Source: Arthrinium phaeospermum (taxonomy: Eukaryota > Ascomycota > Sordariomycetes > Amphisphaeriales > Apiosporaceae). From it: a stretch of 64,000 nt of DNA. A model generated the notes under the pieces. It was not told where the DNA came from. It saw nothing but the letters and a program-made list of their open reading frames with translations, and made no database searches. The stretch lies in assembly GCA_006503535.1 (NCBI GenBank), contig QYRS01000004.1, positions 3,534,001 through 3,598,000 on the forward strand, in the 5' to 3' direction. This document shows positions 32,241 through 43,960 of the stretch, piece after piece (positions within the stretch are counted from its first letter, which is position 1; each line of letters opens with the position of its first letter). The position numbers and the translations under genes are program-made.

Positions 32241-33204
32241 TCAGACCTTGAGATGCACGTGCAGCCATTCACGGAACGACTTGTGCGAGGCCAGACCCGG
32301 TCTACTCTTGGTCTTGCTGTGCGAGGAGTCGCTATCGGCCGTAGAGTCGTTGACCGTAAGGTGTTTGCCTTGCAAGGGAGAAGAGTGGGTTTTGTGGAAA
32401 AAGCTTGTGCTGTGCCCGCTGTTGCTGTGGTGGTGGTGCTCGTCGTGCGCCGTAGTGTTACCACCGCCGTGGTGTTTCCAGTTGATCTTGACGCCCCGGA
32501 CGACTTCCTCGTACGTATCGGCGTCGGGCTCGTGGAAGGCGATGACGTGGTAAAGACCACCGCTGGCCGCGTCCGGATCGGAGATGGCCGCGATCGAATA
32601 GGCCGCCAAGTCGGCGGCTGTTGTGTCGCGTTCATCGCCGTCGCCGAAGTAATTGAGAGCGAGGTTCTCGTGCTCCGAGACCCCGGCCGACGGGTGCGTC
32701 AGTGTGTATTGTGGAGTGAGCCCCGTGAAGCCGTAGATGGGGCGGATGGTCGAGCTAATCCGAGCGTGGTTGCAGAACATAATGTAGCTGTCGTAGGCCT
32801 CGTGGTCTCCCAGCTGGTCATAGTTCCACGAACAGGCATGAAATATCTGGATTGAAGCAGAAGTTGTTGGTTCGGGTAGCACCTTTCAACACTTAGTATT
32901 AGGCACTTACCTTGACGCCAGCCCGTTCCGCCGCCCGGAGCAGAAGAAGCTGGCCCTCGACGATCAGTTGGGGCTCCCACCTGTATGCACACATGACGGC
33001 ATCCACATTTTTGCACGCCTCCGCAAGGGCTTGTATGTCATATGCGTGGGCCAACTTGACAAAGCTCTCGAGCCTTTTCTCAATGTCCTGCTCTAGGTCG
33101 TCAGAGTCGTGCGTCAGGCCTCGAACACGGTGGTCGGCAGCCATGGCGGCCCTGGCCAGGTGTTGGCCGCAAGTTCCCGTGATGCCGGCGATAAGAACCA
33201 ACAT
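32241..33204 (-). CDS. NmrA-like NAD(P)-binding protein
   Basis: Exons 33204-32911 and 32846-32241, 299 residues. The N-terminus MLVLIAGITGTCGQHLA is the GxxGxxG dinucleotide-binding loop of an atypical short-chain dehydrogenase. NVDAVMCAYRWEPQLIVEGQ and IFHACSWNYDQ follow as in NmrA/isoflavone-reductase-like proteins, which usually sense NAD(P) redox state rather than act as strong enzymes. The C-terminal 70 residues are His/Ser/Lys-rich and family-atypical. Cytosolic, no signal peptide. Confidence 0.87.
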
Positions 33205-34169
33205 TGAGTATATAAATGAATAATACAGTCTTAAAACGAATTGTAACAATTTGAAACATCTACCATCTAGGAGAAGCAAAGAATGCATTACCTACGACAG
33301 GCCGATCATCATCTCTTAAACGATTCACCAGCATAGCCAGGGTTTTCGAGAACCCGGCCTGCTCAGGCCTACGGTGTCCAAGTTGCACCAATGGTCAGCC
33401 AAAGGCATGGCACAGCCCTTGGACCGCAACTGAAAGGATCGTCATACTCATGTGCTTATGGGATATGTAGAGCGTTTGTATCGCAAGCTGCATTTCACAG
33501 CCGTTGAGTACAGGAGCGCATCTTGTGGAGGTTAGCGCGAGCGATTCCTGGGGCCCCAAAGTCGAATGTTCTGTCATGCGTATCGCGGAGCCGCCCATGT
33601 GGCATGACATCAAAAGGGTTGGCAGACCAGCTTCCGAGGTAGGCCTGGTGCTGTACGAGCCTGGATTACGAGGTAAGATGGCATGTTACCTGCGCGGGCA
33701 ATGGCCGTAGGAGGCAAGCTTCAATACTTGGAGTCGTCGAAACCCAGATTCAATGGCCTGCACAGACAGCCTCGACAAACGACAGGTGCCAATTGAAGAT
33801 CTACAAGGAATTGCACATGTAGTTGAGATGAGGCTCGTTAGATTTCCCGTTGGTCTTACTGTACGGTCTGTCTTAGACTTCGGGCCAAGTTAGCTAACGG
33901 TCGGTCGGGGTGGGATTGCAGCGAGGGGCAGTGGGAATATGCAATAAAGGGGGTTGTAGCCTAAATGACCGTCACCTGACCAGGTGTCAACAACGCGTCA
34001 CGGCAATTCCCATTCACATCCCCGCCATCGCGCATCATCTCATAGAGGCGTTCGTCTTCGACACCGGCTTCGCATTGCATTTGCGCCCCTTTTACACTAG
34101 ATCGCCTGCTTGAACCATGCATCCCTCCGGGGTGCCTAAAGCGACCACAACGCCCCTTGCTCCTTGACA
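33205..34169. other. Intergenic between divergent NmrA-like and polymerase genes
   Basis: Shared promoter region of about 960 bases. No gene or clear motif seen. Confidence 0.4.
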
Positions 34170-36137
34170 ATGGCGGAACCCACGAACCCACCAACAATCT
34201 CCCCCATCGCCGACGACGTCAACGCCGACGCCGACAATGACCAACCGAAAGCGATCGTGTCCGAGCACGGCACCCTGAAATACTCCCTCCTCGGCCCCTC
34301 TCTCACCAAGGCCGGCCAGGACTCGGTCGACCAGAGCAAGGTGTCCGAGGTCATCTACAACGCCTCCAAGGGCTCCAAGTTCTTCCACCGCGAGGAAGCG
34401 CGGGACAAGATCCTGACCCAAAAGATCGCCCAGATCCTCGACAAGAAGCGCCGCCTCGAGCGCCTCGACCTGACCCGCGAGACCCGCCAGGCCGACCAGC
34501 TGCTCGCCCAGCTCGACGCCGGCCGCGACCTGTCGCAGTACATTGTCCACGTCGACTGCGACGCCTTCTACGCCGCCGTCGAGCTGCTCGACCGGCCCGA
34601 GCTCGAGCACCTGCCCTTCGCCGTCGGCGGCGGCGTCCTGACCACCTGCAACTACGTCGCGCGCAAGTACGGCTGCCGCAGCGGCATGGCCGGCTTCGTG
34701 GCGAAAAAGCTCTGCCCCGAGATTTTGTTGTTGCCCCTCAACTTCGACAAGTACACCGCCAAAGCCCGCGAGGTCCGCGCCGTCCTCGCGAACTACGACC
34801 CCCGCTTCGAGAGCGCCAGCATCGACGAGGCCTACCTCAACATCACCGAGTACTGCGCCGCGCACGGCCAGACGCCCGACGAGGCCGTGCAGCAGATGCG
34901 CGACGAGGTGCACGCCGCGGCCCGGATCACCGTCTCGGCGGGGATCGCGCCCAACGCCAAGCTGGCCAAGATCTGCTCCAACCTCAACAAGCCCAACGGG
35001 CAGTACCGCCTCCCCAACGAGCGCGCCGCCGTCGTGGCCTTTATGCGCGACCTGCCCACCCGGAAAGTCAACGGCGTCGGCCGCGTCCTCGAGCGCGAGC
35101 TGGCCGAGATCGGCGTCGCCACCTGCGGCGACCTCTACGAGCAGCGCCGGTTCCTGCGGCCGCTCTTCGGCGACAAGACGTCCGAGTTTCTGTTGATGTG
35201 CCACCTCGGGCTCGGCCGCACCCATATCCAGCCCGCCGAGGACTACGAGCGCAAGAGCGTCGGGACCGAGAGCACGTTCCGCGACATGTCCGACCCCACC
35301 CAGCTGCGGGACAAGCTGCGCTGGATCGCCGACGAGCTCGAGAAGGACATGCGGCGCGCCGAGTGCAAGGGCCGCACTCTCGTGCTCAAGGCCAAGCTGC
35401 ACACGTACGAGGTGCTGACGCGGCAGGTCGTCACCCCCAAGGCCCTCCACCTGGCCGACGACCTGTACAACTACGCGCTGCCGATCCTCACGAAGCTGAT
35501 GCAGGAGGTGCCCGGTATGAAGTTGCGGCTCATGGGTCTTCGCTGTACGAATCTGGTCAGCACCAAGAAGCCCGACACGGCCGCCTTCTTCGGCCTCAGC
35601 CGGCCGCTGCCACGCTCGGAATCCGGTGACTCGCCCGAGCCGGGCACGGCGGCGAAACGGAAAGCTAGTAGCATCATGGACGGTGAATGGGAGGAATGGC
35701 CCGAAGAAGCTTTGTATGGAAACGATGCGGAACTGGAGGGGCAAGTGGACGCCCAGCTACCCGATGACGGTGGCGGTGCAATAATAGATGATGGACACGT
35801 AGAGGAGAGCTACAGACACCACGGCAAGGAGATCACGCCGATCACCAAAAAGGCCACGTCCCCTCCGCCAGAGGAGACGTGGTGGGACTGCCCGATCTGC
35901 ATGCGCCCGCAAGCCGCGGACGAGCGGCAGTTCAACGAGCACATCGACCTGTGCCTGTCGCGGCAGACTATCCGCGATGCAGTGCAAAGTGATAGCGCCT
36001 CCAATAGCCCTGTAAAAAAGGCGAGACATTCCGAGCCGCCGCCGGATCATAAGAGACAAAAAACAGGAGGTGGCACGGAGAAGAAACGCGGCAAGACGGC
36101 TGCGGATCCGAGGCAGAAAAAGCTGTTCTTTGGATGA
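34170..36137 (+). CDS. DNA polymerase kappa (Y-family, DinB type)
   Basis: Translesion DNA polymerase acting in the nucleus. 655 residues, no intron, ATG at 34170. An N-terminal extension of about 120 residues with a helical KSKFFHREEARDKI-like stretch is characteristic of kappa. The palm begins with YIVHVDCDAFYAAVE (catalytic Asp129), then GGGVLTTCNYVARKYG and SASIDEAYL carrying the second acidic pair. A helix-hairpin-helix region, PTRKVNGVGRVLERELAEIG, and the little-finger domain follow. The C-terminal part has a UBZ4 (Rad18-type) finger, CPICMRPQAADERQFNEHIDLC, which binds ubiquitinated PCNA, then a basic tail ending RQKKLFFG, resembling a minimal PCNA-interaction motif. Complete and normal. 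Confidence 0.96.
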   Translation: MAEPTNPPTISPIADDVNADADNDQPKAIVSEHGTLKYSLLGPSLTKAGQDSVDQSKVSEVIYNASKGSKFFHREEARDKILTQKIAQILDKKRRLERLDLTRETRQADQLLAQLDAGRDLSQYIVHVDCDAFYAAVELLDRPELEHLPFAVGGGVLTTCNYVARKYGCRSGMAGFVAKKLCPEILLLPLNFDKYTAKAREVRAVLANYDPRFESASIDEAYLNITEYCAAHGQTPDEAVQQMRDEVHAAARITVSAGIAPNAKLAKICSNLNKPNGQYRLPNERAAVVAFMRDLPTRKVNGVGRVLERELAEIGVATCGDLYEQRRFLRPLFGDKTSEFLLMCHLGLGRTHIQPAEDYERKSVGTESTFRDMSDPTQLRDKLRWIADELEKDMRRAECKGRTLVLKAKLHTYEVLTRQVVTPKALHLADDLYNYALPILTKLMQEVPGMKLRLMGLRCTNLVSTKKPDTAAFFGLSRPLPRSESGDSPEPGTAAKRKASSIMDGEWEEWPEEALYGNDAELEGQVDAQLPDDGGGAIIDDGHVEESYRHHGKEITPITKKATSPPPEETWWDCPICMRPQAADERQFNEHIDLCLSRQTIRDAVQSDSASNSPVKKARHSEPPPDHKRQKTGGGTEKKRGKTAADPRQKKLFFG

Positions 36138-36639
36138 CGAGGAAAGAAAAGATACGATAATGAGAGATGATACTTGCATAGCATAGGGGGCAACACAGAC
36201 AATAACACGATTCCCAAGATCCAGTACCGCTGTTCAAGATGCACATTTCAACTGATTCGTAATATTGTTTCAATGATGTCGGGGACGCGCCCTGAACACT
36301 CTAGTAGTCAATTTGTTTAAAGCCTTATGAGACTTCTTTCCGTCTATATGTCGTATAATCATATCGTAAAGTCATGCGGTCAGTACCCATAGCACCTCGC
36401 TCGCCCAAGTCTATCAATGGTATCTATCTCTCTCTTTCTCCAATTCCAAGCAGCAGCAAGACCAGAATCGTCACATTTTCTTTTCCCCTATCGCTCTCCA
36501 GCCAGAACCGTGAACCTCGACCTGCACTTTCAGAGGTCTTTTCACCACCATCAATCATCTTGCTTCTTCATCAGCCAATCGAAGGCGACCGCCGAAGAGG
36601 AATCGGAAACCAAGTCTCGCCTCTCAACATCTGCTGCCA
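36138..36639. other. Intergenic, convergent gene ends
   Basis: No gene supported. 3' regions of polymerase kappa and TRK genes. Confidence 0.4.
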
Positions 36640-39165
36640 CTAAACCGCGCCCCGCATGCTCAGATCGCCCCCCACGCTGCTAGGCCGCCGGTGCGAGATG
36701 CTGCGGCGGATCTGGTGGTCCTCCTCCTCCTCGCGCTCCAGGTCGTCGCCAGGGAGGCGCACGGCGCGGTCGAGCGCGACGGGCAGGCCGCGGTGGCGGC
36801 CGCGCAGCATGACCAGGACCAGGATCAGCTTGCTGCCCGTGTACATGCCGCCGCTGAAGCTGAAGGCGGCGTTGGGCACGCCCGTGGAGATGCCGACGCA
36901 GCCGTAGGCCGACGTCACCTCGAAGATGACGTTGAAGACGGAGTAGGTCACGGGGTCCTCGAGGAAGTGGCGCGTCTCGATAATCATGATGAAGAGCACG
37001 GCGACGACCAGCAGCCATAGGTCGTGACTCAGCTGGCCACGCACTTGATGGCTGATGAAGTTGGTCCGGCTCTCGGCTTCGTCCCCAGTGGGCTTCTGGC
37101 GTGCGGCGCCGACGCCTTGCCATTCACCCAGGGCACGTCGAAAGGCGCGGCTCAATACGCCAGCAGAGGTTGACCCTCGTCGCTTTCGAGAAGTGTTCGT
37201 GTTTTGCGGCGTGATGGAAGACATGGTCGATGCCATAGAAGCAGCCTCGACGTCCTCGGCGTAGAGACCCAGAGAGCGCTCTTCATAGACATTGGAGTGG
37301 CGCATCGTAATGACGACAGGGTAGACCGAGATGTACATCATGATGACGTATAAAACTTGGAGGCCAATGTCTGAGTGTGGTCAGCAGGTGTTATTGGGAA
37401 TACAGTTGACCTGATAAAGGGGTTTCAACTTACAAAGACCGGGGATGTTGACGACATAGAAACCTCCAGAACGCACAGCTACGTGTTGTCAGTCAAAGTT
37501 CTCGGGAGGCGATCGATGGTTTAACCTACCAAGTGCCTGGAACAAGCCGTCGATGATGCGAGAGCCAATCGGGATGTGACTCAGCGATGCATTGCCCAGG
37601 TTCAGGACTTCAAAAGCAACCCAGTCGGTTCCGTTGAGGACGAAAAGCATGAAAAGCAACCACCATGTAGCTCTGGCGGGAAACAGGTTCGTGTAGACCC
37701 TACGGGGGTACTTCAGGATGTACTCAAGCGTCGACTTCAGGTCCGCATACGAGTGCTCGTAGGTAAGCAGTTCGAGCAATTTGAGCATCGACCATATCCA
37801 AAACCGAAGGAAGACGGGATACGCAGTGTTTCCGGCAAGGATCATGGCACCCATGACGACGAGTACAAAGTATGAGCTCCCGTACGGGACCATATTGGCG
37901 TCCAATACACTCATGCCCGAGTTGTTGAAGGCGGAGATGCCGTTGAAAATGCCATTCCACCATGGTGCGATAGCGTTGGCACTGGCAGGGCCCGGCTGGT
38001 TGTTGTTGATCCAGGCACCAAGGGCAATGCAACCGAAGAGCTGCCAGAGGAAGAAGTAAGCCGGCACAACGATAGAGAGGACCTTGAGCGCTCGGTACTC
38101 GGTGCCGCCAAGATGGTCTCGCTCTTCGGCAGTCAGGTCGTGGAATTGGGCGTTTCGACCAATCTTTTGCGAGGTCAGATACTGCTGGTGATTCATTTCG
38201 GCGCCAGCATCGTCACGGATATGTCCGTCTTCGCGAGAGCCGGGCGCATGCCTCCGAACGACGCCGCGGCCATGTTCATAAGCAGAAGATGTTGTCTTGG
38301 GACGCGATGCCTCCACATCATCCACGAAGGCTATATGGTCATTCGTAGGGGACGGGTTGATGGATGCATCAAAGCCGTCTTGGCCTTCGGGATACGCTTT
38401 CTCCGCATCCATCATGGGAACCGGTTCCGAGAGCTTCTCGACCGCGACTGGACTGGAGATCGGCAATACGCTAATCGAGCCGGTAGCAGGATTGCGCGAA
38501 CTCAGACCTTGCGACGGGCCCGACGACCCAGCCGACTGGGTGCTGTTGTCCGGCAGCGTCTTGCTTTTCCGAAACGTTCGGGAGAGCTTCTGCATGATGG
38601 GCATGTTCAATGCCAAGTCGTTGCTCTTCTCCGCCGACTTGGCCCTGGCACGCTCTCTTCGTACAATGTCCTCGAACCGGGTTTCGAAGGCATGTTTTCG
38701 AGCAAGCACTGTCCATATCGAGACCCAGATCGAACTACCGAGCATGATCAAAAGACAAAGCAGCACTTGCTGGAAGGTTGTCATCTCACTAAGGTTGACC
38801 TAATTGACCAATTGGTGAGTGAGAATTTCGCATTCGCTGCATAAACGGTTGGCCATGAGCCTTTGGGGTAAATTGGCGCTACATATATGCCCGGTGTAAG
38901 GCAATGTTATTTCGTGGGAGGCACTTACGGTGTTTAAGCCAGCTTCGGTCATGGCCGAGACGACGAGGAAAAGACTGTCCGTGTACGAAATGCTGTACTT
39001 GGGATTGGATGCCCCCCAATGGATGAGGGAGAACACCAGACAGACCACGATGAAGTACGCATAGTGAAGGGTGATGTAGTTCAAGGGCGGCAGGTATGAG
39101 CGAACGCCATCGAGGAACGATGTAAGTCGAGGCCGCCGAGCTAGATAGCCATCATGCGATTTCAT
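36640..39165 (-). CDS. TRK-type potassium transporter
   Basis: Plasma-membrane K+ uptake protein. Exons 39165-38929, 38799-37530, 37478-37434 (45-base microexon), 37370-36640, about 760 residues. The first pore loop is DSLFLVVSAMTEAGLNTVNLSEMTTFQQ, spanning the first splice. A long charged cytoplasmic loop follows. Later pore loops include GIFNGISAFNNSGMSVLDANMVP, and the final domain has FEVTSAYGCVGISTGVPNAAFSFSG with GSKLILVLVMLRGRHRGLP, all typical of fungal TRK1/TRK2. The microexon encodes AVRSGGFYVVNIPGL, a family-conserved segment, which supports the splice choice. The loop is shorter than in yeast TRK1. Confidence 0.95.
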
Positions 39166-40198
39166 GTCGTCGGTTGTCCCACGTTACACCCGGCGGGAGA
39201 CCTAAAGCAAAAGCAACGGCAACAGCAACAGCAAAAAAAGCTCACACTCAGCGATGCATCACCGGAATAAAGCGCAAGGAAAACCAAAAAAGCGCGCTCT
39301 GAGGATGCCTCGGCCTCGATATATGGTGAGCCCCCCGCGTGGCGATCGACAAATGGTGTCTTACGTATCCAAGAGGTTTAGGGTCTAGGGGAAGCGGAAG
39401 CGGTATGTATGATAAAAGTGACAGCGGAAAATATTTTGGGGCCAAGAGATTTCTGGATAAAGTTGACTGGGTCCAGTTCTAGACCAAGAGGCGCCACGAT
39501 TGCTTTTCTGGGACCCTTGGTCCCCCCAGACAGACCGCCGGATTAGAATGGATTAGAAGGCGCGATCTCTGAGTAAGGTCCAGTTTGGCCCTGGCTGCCT
39601 GGCGCTGATTGGCATTAGCCGTCGCTTAGCTCCAGATCCATGGTGGTTAAATGCAAGTCGCAACGGTCCTTTCGGAATATGCCATGTGCCATTCCTCGAA
39701 ATGCCGGCAATCCTACTCAAAGAAGAAGAAGACAAAATCTGCGCTTTCTTTATCACTCCACTCAATCCGTCGACAAAGAGAAAGCGAGGGGAGAGCAGGG
39801 CTACTGGAGAATTAGGCAAGCACATCTCAACTGGCGTACGGTCGGTCCTTGCCGTACGCATCTGGTCCAACTGGCAATCCACCTCAGCAATTACCTAAAC
39901 CCTTGTCGTAACATGGACCGCAACATCGCAGACTTGCCACTACTGTCGGCCGCGGGTCCTTGGCAATTAAATGAGGAGGGGTTTTCGGCACACAGGCCCG
40001 TTCTTTGGCATATACGAACTGGGTGCCCATGGATGGCCATTGCTCATGATGCAGATCATTTTGGTATATTTTCTAACCGCATCTAGGTATATGCAATATC
40101 GTATCATGTCTGCTGAAATGCCCATATCATGACGTTGCCGGAAGTCAACTGCCACGGACGGAGAGCCAAGCTGTACACAGATATTGGGGTTTCTGCTT
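39166..40198. other. Intergenic between TRK and FKBP genes
   Basis: No gene supported. The leader side of TRK has a CAAAAGCAACGGCAACAGC-like stretch near 39210. Confidence 0.4.
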
Positions 40199-41045
40199 TT
40201 ACAACTCGTTGTGCTCCTGGACGTCGTCCGTGTCGACCAGCATGGTGCCGGCGGCATCGGCAGCGGCACTGACAACACTTGCGGCCGCCTCCTTGACGCC
40301 TCCCGAGGCCTTGTCGGTAGCCTTCTCGGCGGCTTCGCTGGCGGTAGAGCTGACCTCGCTGGCGGTGCTGCTGGCCGACTTGTACTTGATCGACTCGGGC
40401 TTGGGGACACCCTTGATACCGAGGAGTTCCGTCTCGAAGACTGGAGCGACTGCTGTCAGCTTGGGGGGCTTTTGGTTTCGGAATCCGTCTACTTACTCAA
40501 AGTCGAACCGGCGGGGATGGGGCCGATGTTGCGCTGACCGTAGCCCTTCTCAGGGGGGATGGTCAGAGTACTGCATGCATGTTAGATCCAGTGGTTTAGT
40601 TATGCCGTGGGGAATCAATCGACTTGCCGCTTCTCGCCAATGCACTACGGATCCCGAGTTAGTTGCTTTTCCAAAGATGGTGGAGTTGACCCGAACGAAA
40701 CCTACCATATCAACAAGACCCTCGTCCCAACCCGCGATCACTTGGCCGGTGCCAGGTTGAACTTGAAAGGTTGGTTGCGGTCGTAGCCTACAGATCAAGG
40801 CCCGTGTCAGTCTTCTCCGTCTTTCTCGAGCCAACAACACCTCCTCTTCAGCCATTGAACATACTGGCATCGAACTTGTTGCCATTGGCAGCCAGAGTTC
40901 CCTTGTAGTGCATCTCGACGGCGTCTCCCTTTTTGGTCTTGCGATCGCAGTCGACGGCCTGGGTGACCTCGATCTTCAACTCGGCGGCCATGGCGCCGAC
41001 GGCGGCCGAAGCCACGAGGGACAGGGGAAGTATCAGGTTCTTCAT
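40199..41045 (-). CDS. FKBP2: ER FKBP-type peptidyl-prolyl isomerase (FKBP2/FKBP22 type) with GC-AG intron and one apparent missing base
   Basis: Proline isomerase of the ER lumen. Exons 41045-40865, 40787-40706, 40644-40628 (17 bases), 40570-40497, 40440-40199, about 198 residues. Signal peptide 1-20, then the FKBP fold: [75 protein letters not shown] Ser/Ala/Lys-rich extension ends in HNEL, an ER retention signal as in Neurospora FKBP22. The third intron starts with GCAAGT rather than GT. Using it restores EKR|TLTIPP exactly. In exon 2, FKFNL and GTGQV lie in adjacent frames because one G seems missing at about 40752-40753. Everything else is intact, so an assembly error is likely. Confidence 0.9.
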
Positions 41046-43573
41046 CGTTACGTCGTGTCGCGTTGCGTCGTGTTGTGGAAAGGGGATAATTCGGTTCGGG
41101 GGGCTGCAGGGTATCACCTAGAATGTGTGATTGTTGTTGTATGGGAACTTTTAAGGTGGCAACCGAAGCTCTGGAGAAACAGGGCGGGGCAAGTCAATTG
41201 ACATCTGGCCACAGCACCGCATCATTGATTGAATGCATGTGGCGGGCAGTTGCTAGGCTAGGAACGAGCTTCACAGGGGGTGTTGAGATGCCGCTACGCC
41301 ATCAAGCTACCTTATCGATACAGCCTGCCCAAGCGGTGTGGCTCCCTTTCCTCCAAACACCACCGAGGACCGAGGACTTGAGCCCACTAAGATCAGGCAG
41401 GCGTATGCGGGGTACGTCCAGCAACCACGATTGACACACGGAAGCAAGTCCTAGGTATCCTCCATACAACCACCATGTTTTTGTTTCTTTCTATATCGTG
41501 ATCCAGTCACCTCGGGTCCTACACTCCCTCCAGTTCCTCGAATTCAGGTTCATCGTCATACCTGCCCCCAATCTTCAGCGCTGAAAACACTGCCCTGCCA
41601 GATGACGCCGCGCCACAGGTAGCGTAGCCTCGTGTAGTTAATGTTTTCTCCTTGTCGGTCAACCCCGAAAGAGACAGCCAAGCCAATGGCTGTGTTATTC
41701 GGTATCTCTTTTCGTTAAATTGGCGATGCGTCATCTGGCCTTCACGTGCGTCGGGTATCCTTTGTTTCAATTGCAACTAAACCAGGCAGTTGTGACTGCG
41801 GACAGGCGGCCAATCGCCTTGGGGGAGATGGTGCGCGCACCGAGTGGTGTTAGATCGGAATACTTGGGCGAGATGAGGGTGTGATACTGTCAAGTTTCGG
41901 ACCCTGACCGCGACCAGGCAGTTGGTATTTGTGTGTGCGACCCTTAATTCTGTAAGAGAGAGGGTGTCGTTGGCCAGCCCTTGTTCCTGCAGTGGTGCAC
42001 TTCAATCCGTGCCTTTATCTGGGTGTTTGTTCACGATCTTCAGGGCAACCAGGCTGCATGTCGAGCATGCGCCCGGATTGGAGCATGGCACCCATCCGTC
42101 CCAGGTCTCACAACGCCGCCAGTATGCGCCCCTCCAGACTGCTTCAACCGCCCCCGAAGTTGACGACAGCTGAAGAAATGTTTTAACACTACCAATGGGG
42201 CCAAAACCAGATTGTTCAAGGCTTGCGGATAGCGGAAATGAGTCACTCGGGATACTCGTTTTTTAGCCCAGCCTGCGAGGCAGTTTTTATACTTCGGTGA
42301 CGAACTCAGCCAGCAAGAGGTTGCCCAGTCCAGTCGGGTCTGACCGAAAACACAGCTGACTTGCCTGGGAAACAGACTGACTCTTGGGGCCTGGACAGTG
42401 GATGGTACGCTTAAATCGGCATGGCATTCAACTAACTGATCCACCTCTTCAGTCACAATCCCGCTGGGATGCTCGCTGTAGGCTGCTAAACATGAACTTT
42501 AGCACCCTGTGCAGGCAGACACATTCCCCCCAATTGGCAATTCGCAGCACGCATTGGCCCAGGCTACATGCCCCCGCCGGCCAATCAATCTTCCAAAACC
42601 CATTTCCCAATGCATTTTCGGGGTTTGCGACAGGCATCTCGCATCACCATGCAACTTCAGATAGCATGCATACGCATTTTGGGTGTGCGACAAGACCTAC
42701 AGGACTTTTGTTATGTCACCTCCAACCTGCATCCAAGGACTTTTGTATACACATCCCCCGAAGCATACTACCTTGCCTACATGCAAATCGTGCACCAATG
42801 CTACGGTGAAAAACGCGGAATTGTGTCCAACGTCTCAGCTGGCTTGACCCTTGTTCAGCCCCCACGAGACACTTACTCACACCCGCGCTCTCAGCCCTGC
42901 CAGCTTCAGCAACCCTTGGGCTATGACATACATTGAAGGCTTCTCTTGAGTTTGAAATGTGATGGCCGTGTTTTTTTGCCACCAAAATGCCCAATTTCTC
43001 TATGTCTGCGCCCCTGCGCCGACCTGGTTACAACAGGGCATTTCTCGCACTTGCTGTCTTACACATCCAACTTATTTCTCCCCTTTCCTACACTTGGGCC
43101 TGTCCTGCCTAAAATACAAGCCCCGGGGCTCCACACTTCCTGTCACCTGACCCCCTTCACTTGTTCCAGTCTGCGTCTGCCTTATACTCAAGTCACAACT
43201 CTCTGGGCCGTTAGTACTTTTGTCTTGATGTTCCAGTTGGTGACTCATGCCGCCTGTGTTCTCCGGGGGATGTCACTGCTCTCGGCCAGCGTCGATGGAT
43301 ACCTTAGCTGAGTTCTGCCTTGGAGGCAGTGACTTCACCGGAAGTGCTTCGCCCTTGTCCTACGCTGCTGTTTGTCTGTGTTGGTATCGATTCCATACTC
43401 GCTGGGCTAAGTAGTCAACTCTCTCTCCGTCTGCCTCCTCGAGTATATATGGAAGTAGTCTTCCCCGTTGGTGGCGTTCTTTCTAATCCTATCCTCACAT
43501 CACTCATCCTTCCGAGATCCTTCTACATACATACCCAATCAGCTATCCAAACATCAAGACATTTCCGATATCT
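41046..43573. other. 2.5-kb intergenic stretch
   Basis: A minus-strand frame at 41776-41519 has a TTG start, no domain, and ends in an acidic EPEFEELEGV tail. It is not called. From about 42940 the sequence is pyrimidine-rich, probably the long leader and promoter of the gene at 43574. Confidence 0.4.
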
Positions 43574-43960
43574 ATGACATCTAGCAAGAAGTCTTCTACA
43601 TCTGTTCGCGTCTTCAACGATCAATCCTCCCGAAGAGAACCATCCATGACCTCGTCATCTTCCTACACCTCAAGCAGTTATTCCAACAGATCCTTCGCCA
43701 TGCCTTCTTCTTCCACCGGCAGAACTTCAAGCTCTGGCGCTTCTACCACTTTCCGGTCAGGCACATCAAGTAAGCATTTGATTCATAGATCACCAAATAA
43801 GCTCCCAAGACTAACATGTATTACAGGCACTTTCACGAAAGAGGCTACTCGTAGCTCAAAGAACGTTGTCGTCCACGAACACGCCAGAGGCTACGACCGG
43901 AACGAGCCTTCCCCATCCTACTCGTCAAGGACAGGGAGTGGCAGTAGCCATCGGCATTGA
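43574..43960 (+). CDS. Small Ser/Thr-rich protein of unknown function
   Basis: Exons 43574-43769 and 43827-43960, 109 residues. The intron has GTAAGC, a GACTAACA branch site and TTACAG. Nearly a third of residues are Ser, with Arg/Tyr, and the end is NVVVHEHARGYDRNEPSPSYSSRTGSG-like. No signal peptide or domain. Probably disordered and possibly phosphorylated. The long pyrimidine-rich leader and clean intron argue for a real gene. Confidence 0.7.
   Translation: MTSSKKSSTSVRVFNDQSSRREPSMTSSSSYTSSSYSNRSFAMPSSSTGRTSSSGASTTFRSGTSSKHLIHRSPNKLPRLTCITGTFTKEATRSSKNVVVHEHARGYDRNEPSPSYSSRTGSGSSHRH

Noticed and set aside
34092..35744. 550-codon minus-strand frame opposite polymerase kappa
   Set aside because: Shadow of the polymerase gene. 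Composition (Val, Leu, Gly, Asp repeats) reflects the complement, not a protein.
41519..41776. 85-codon minus-strand frame with acidic end
   Set aside because: TTG start, no upstream exon found and no family resemblance.
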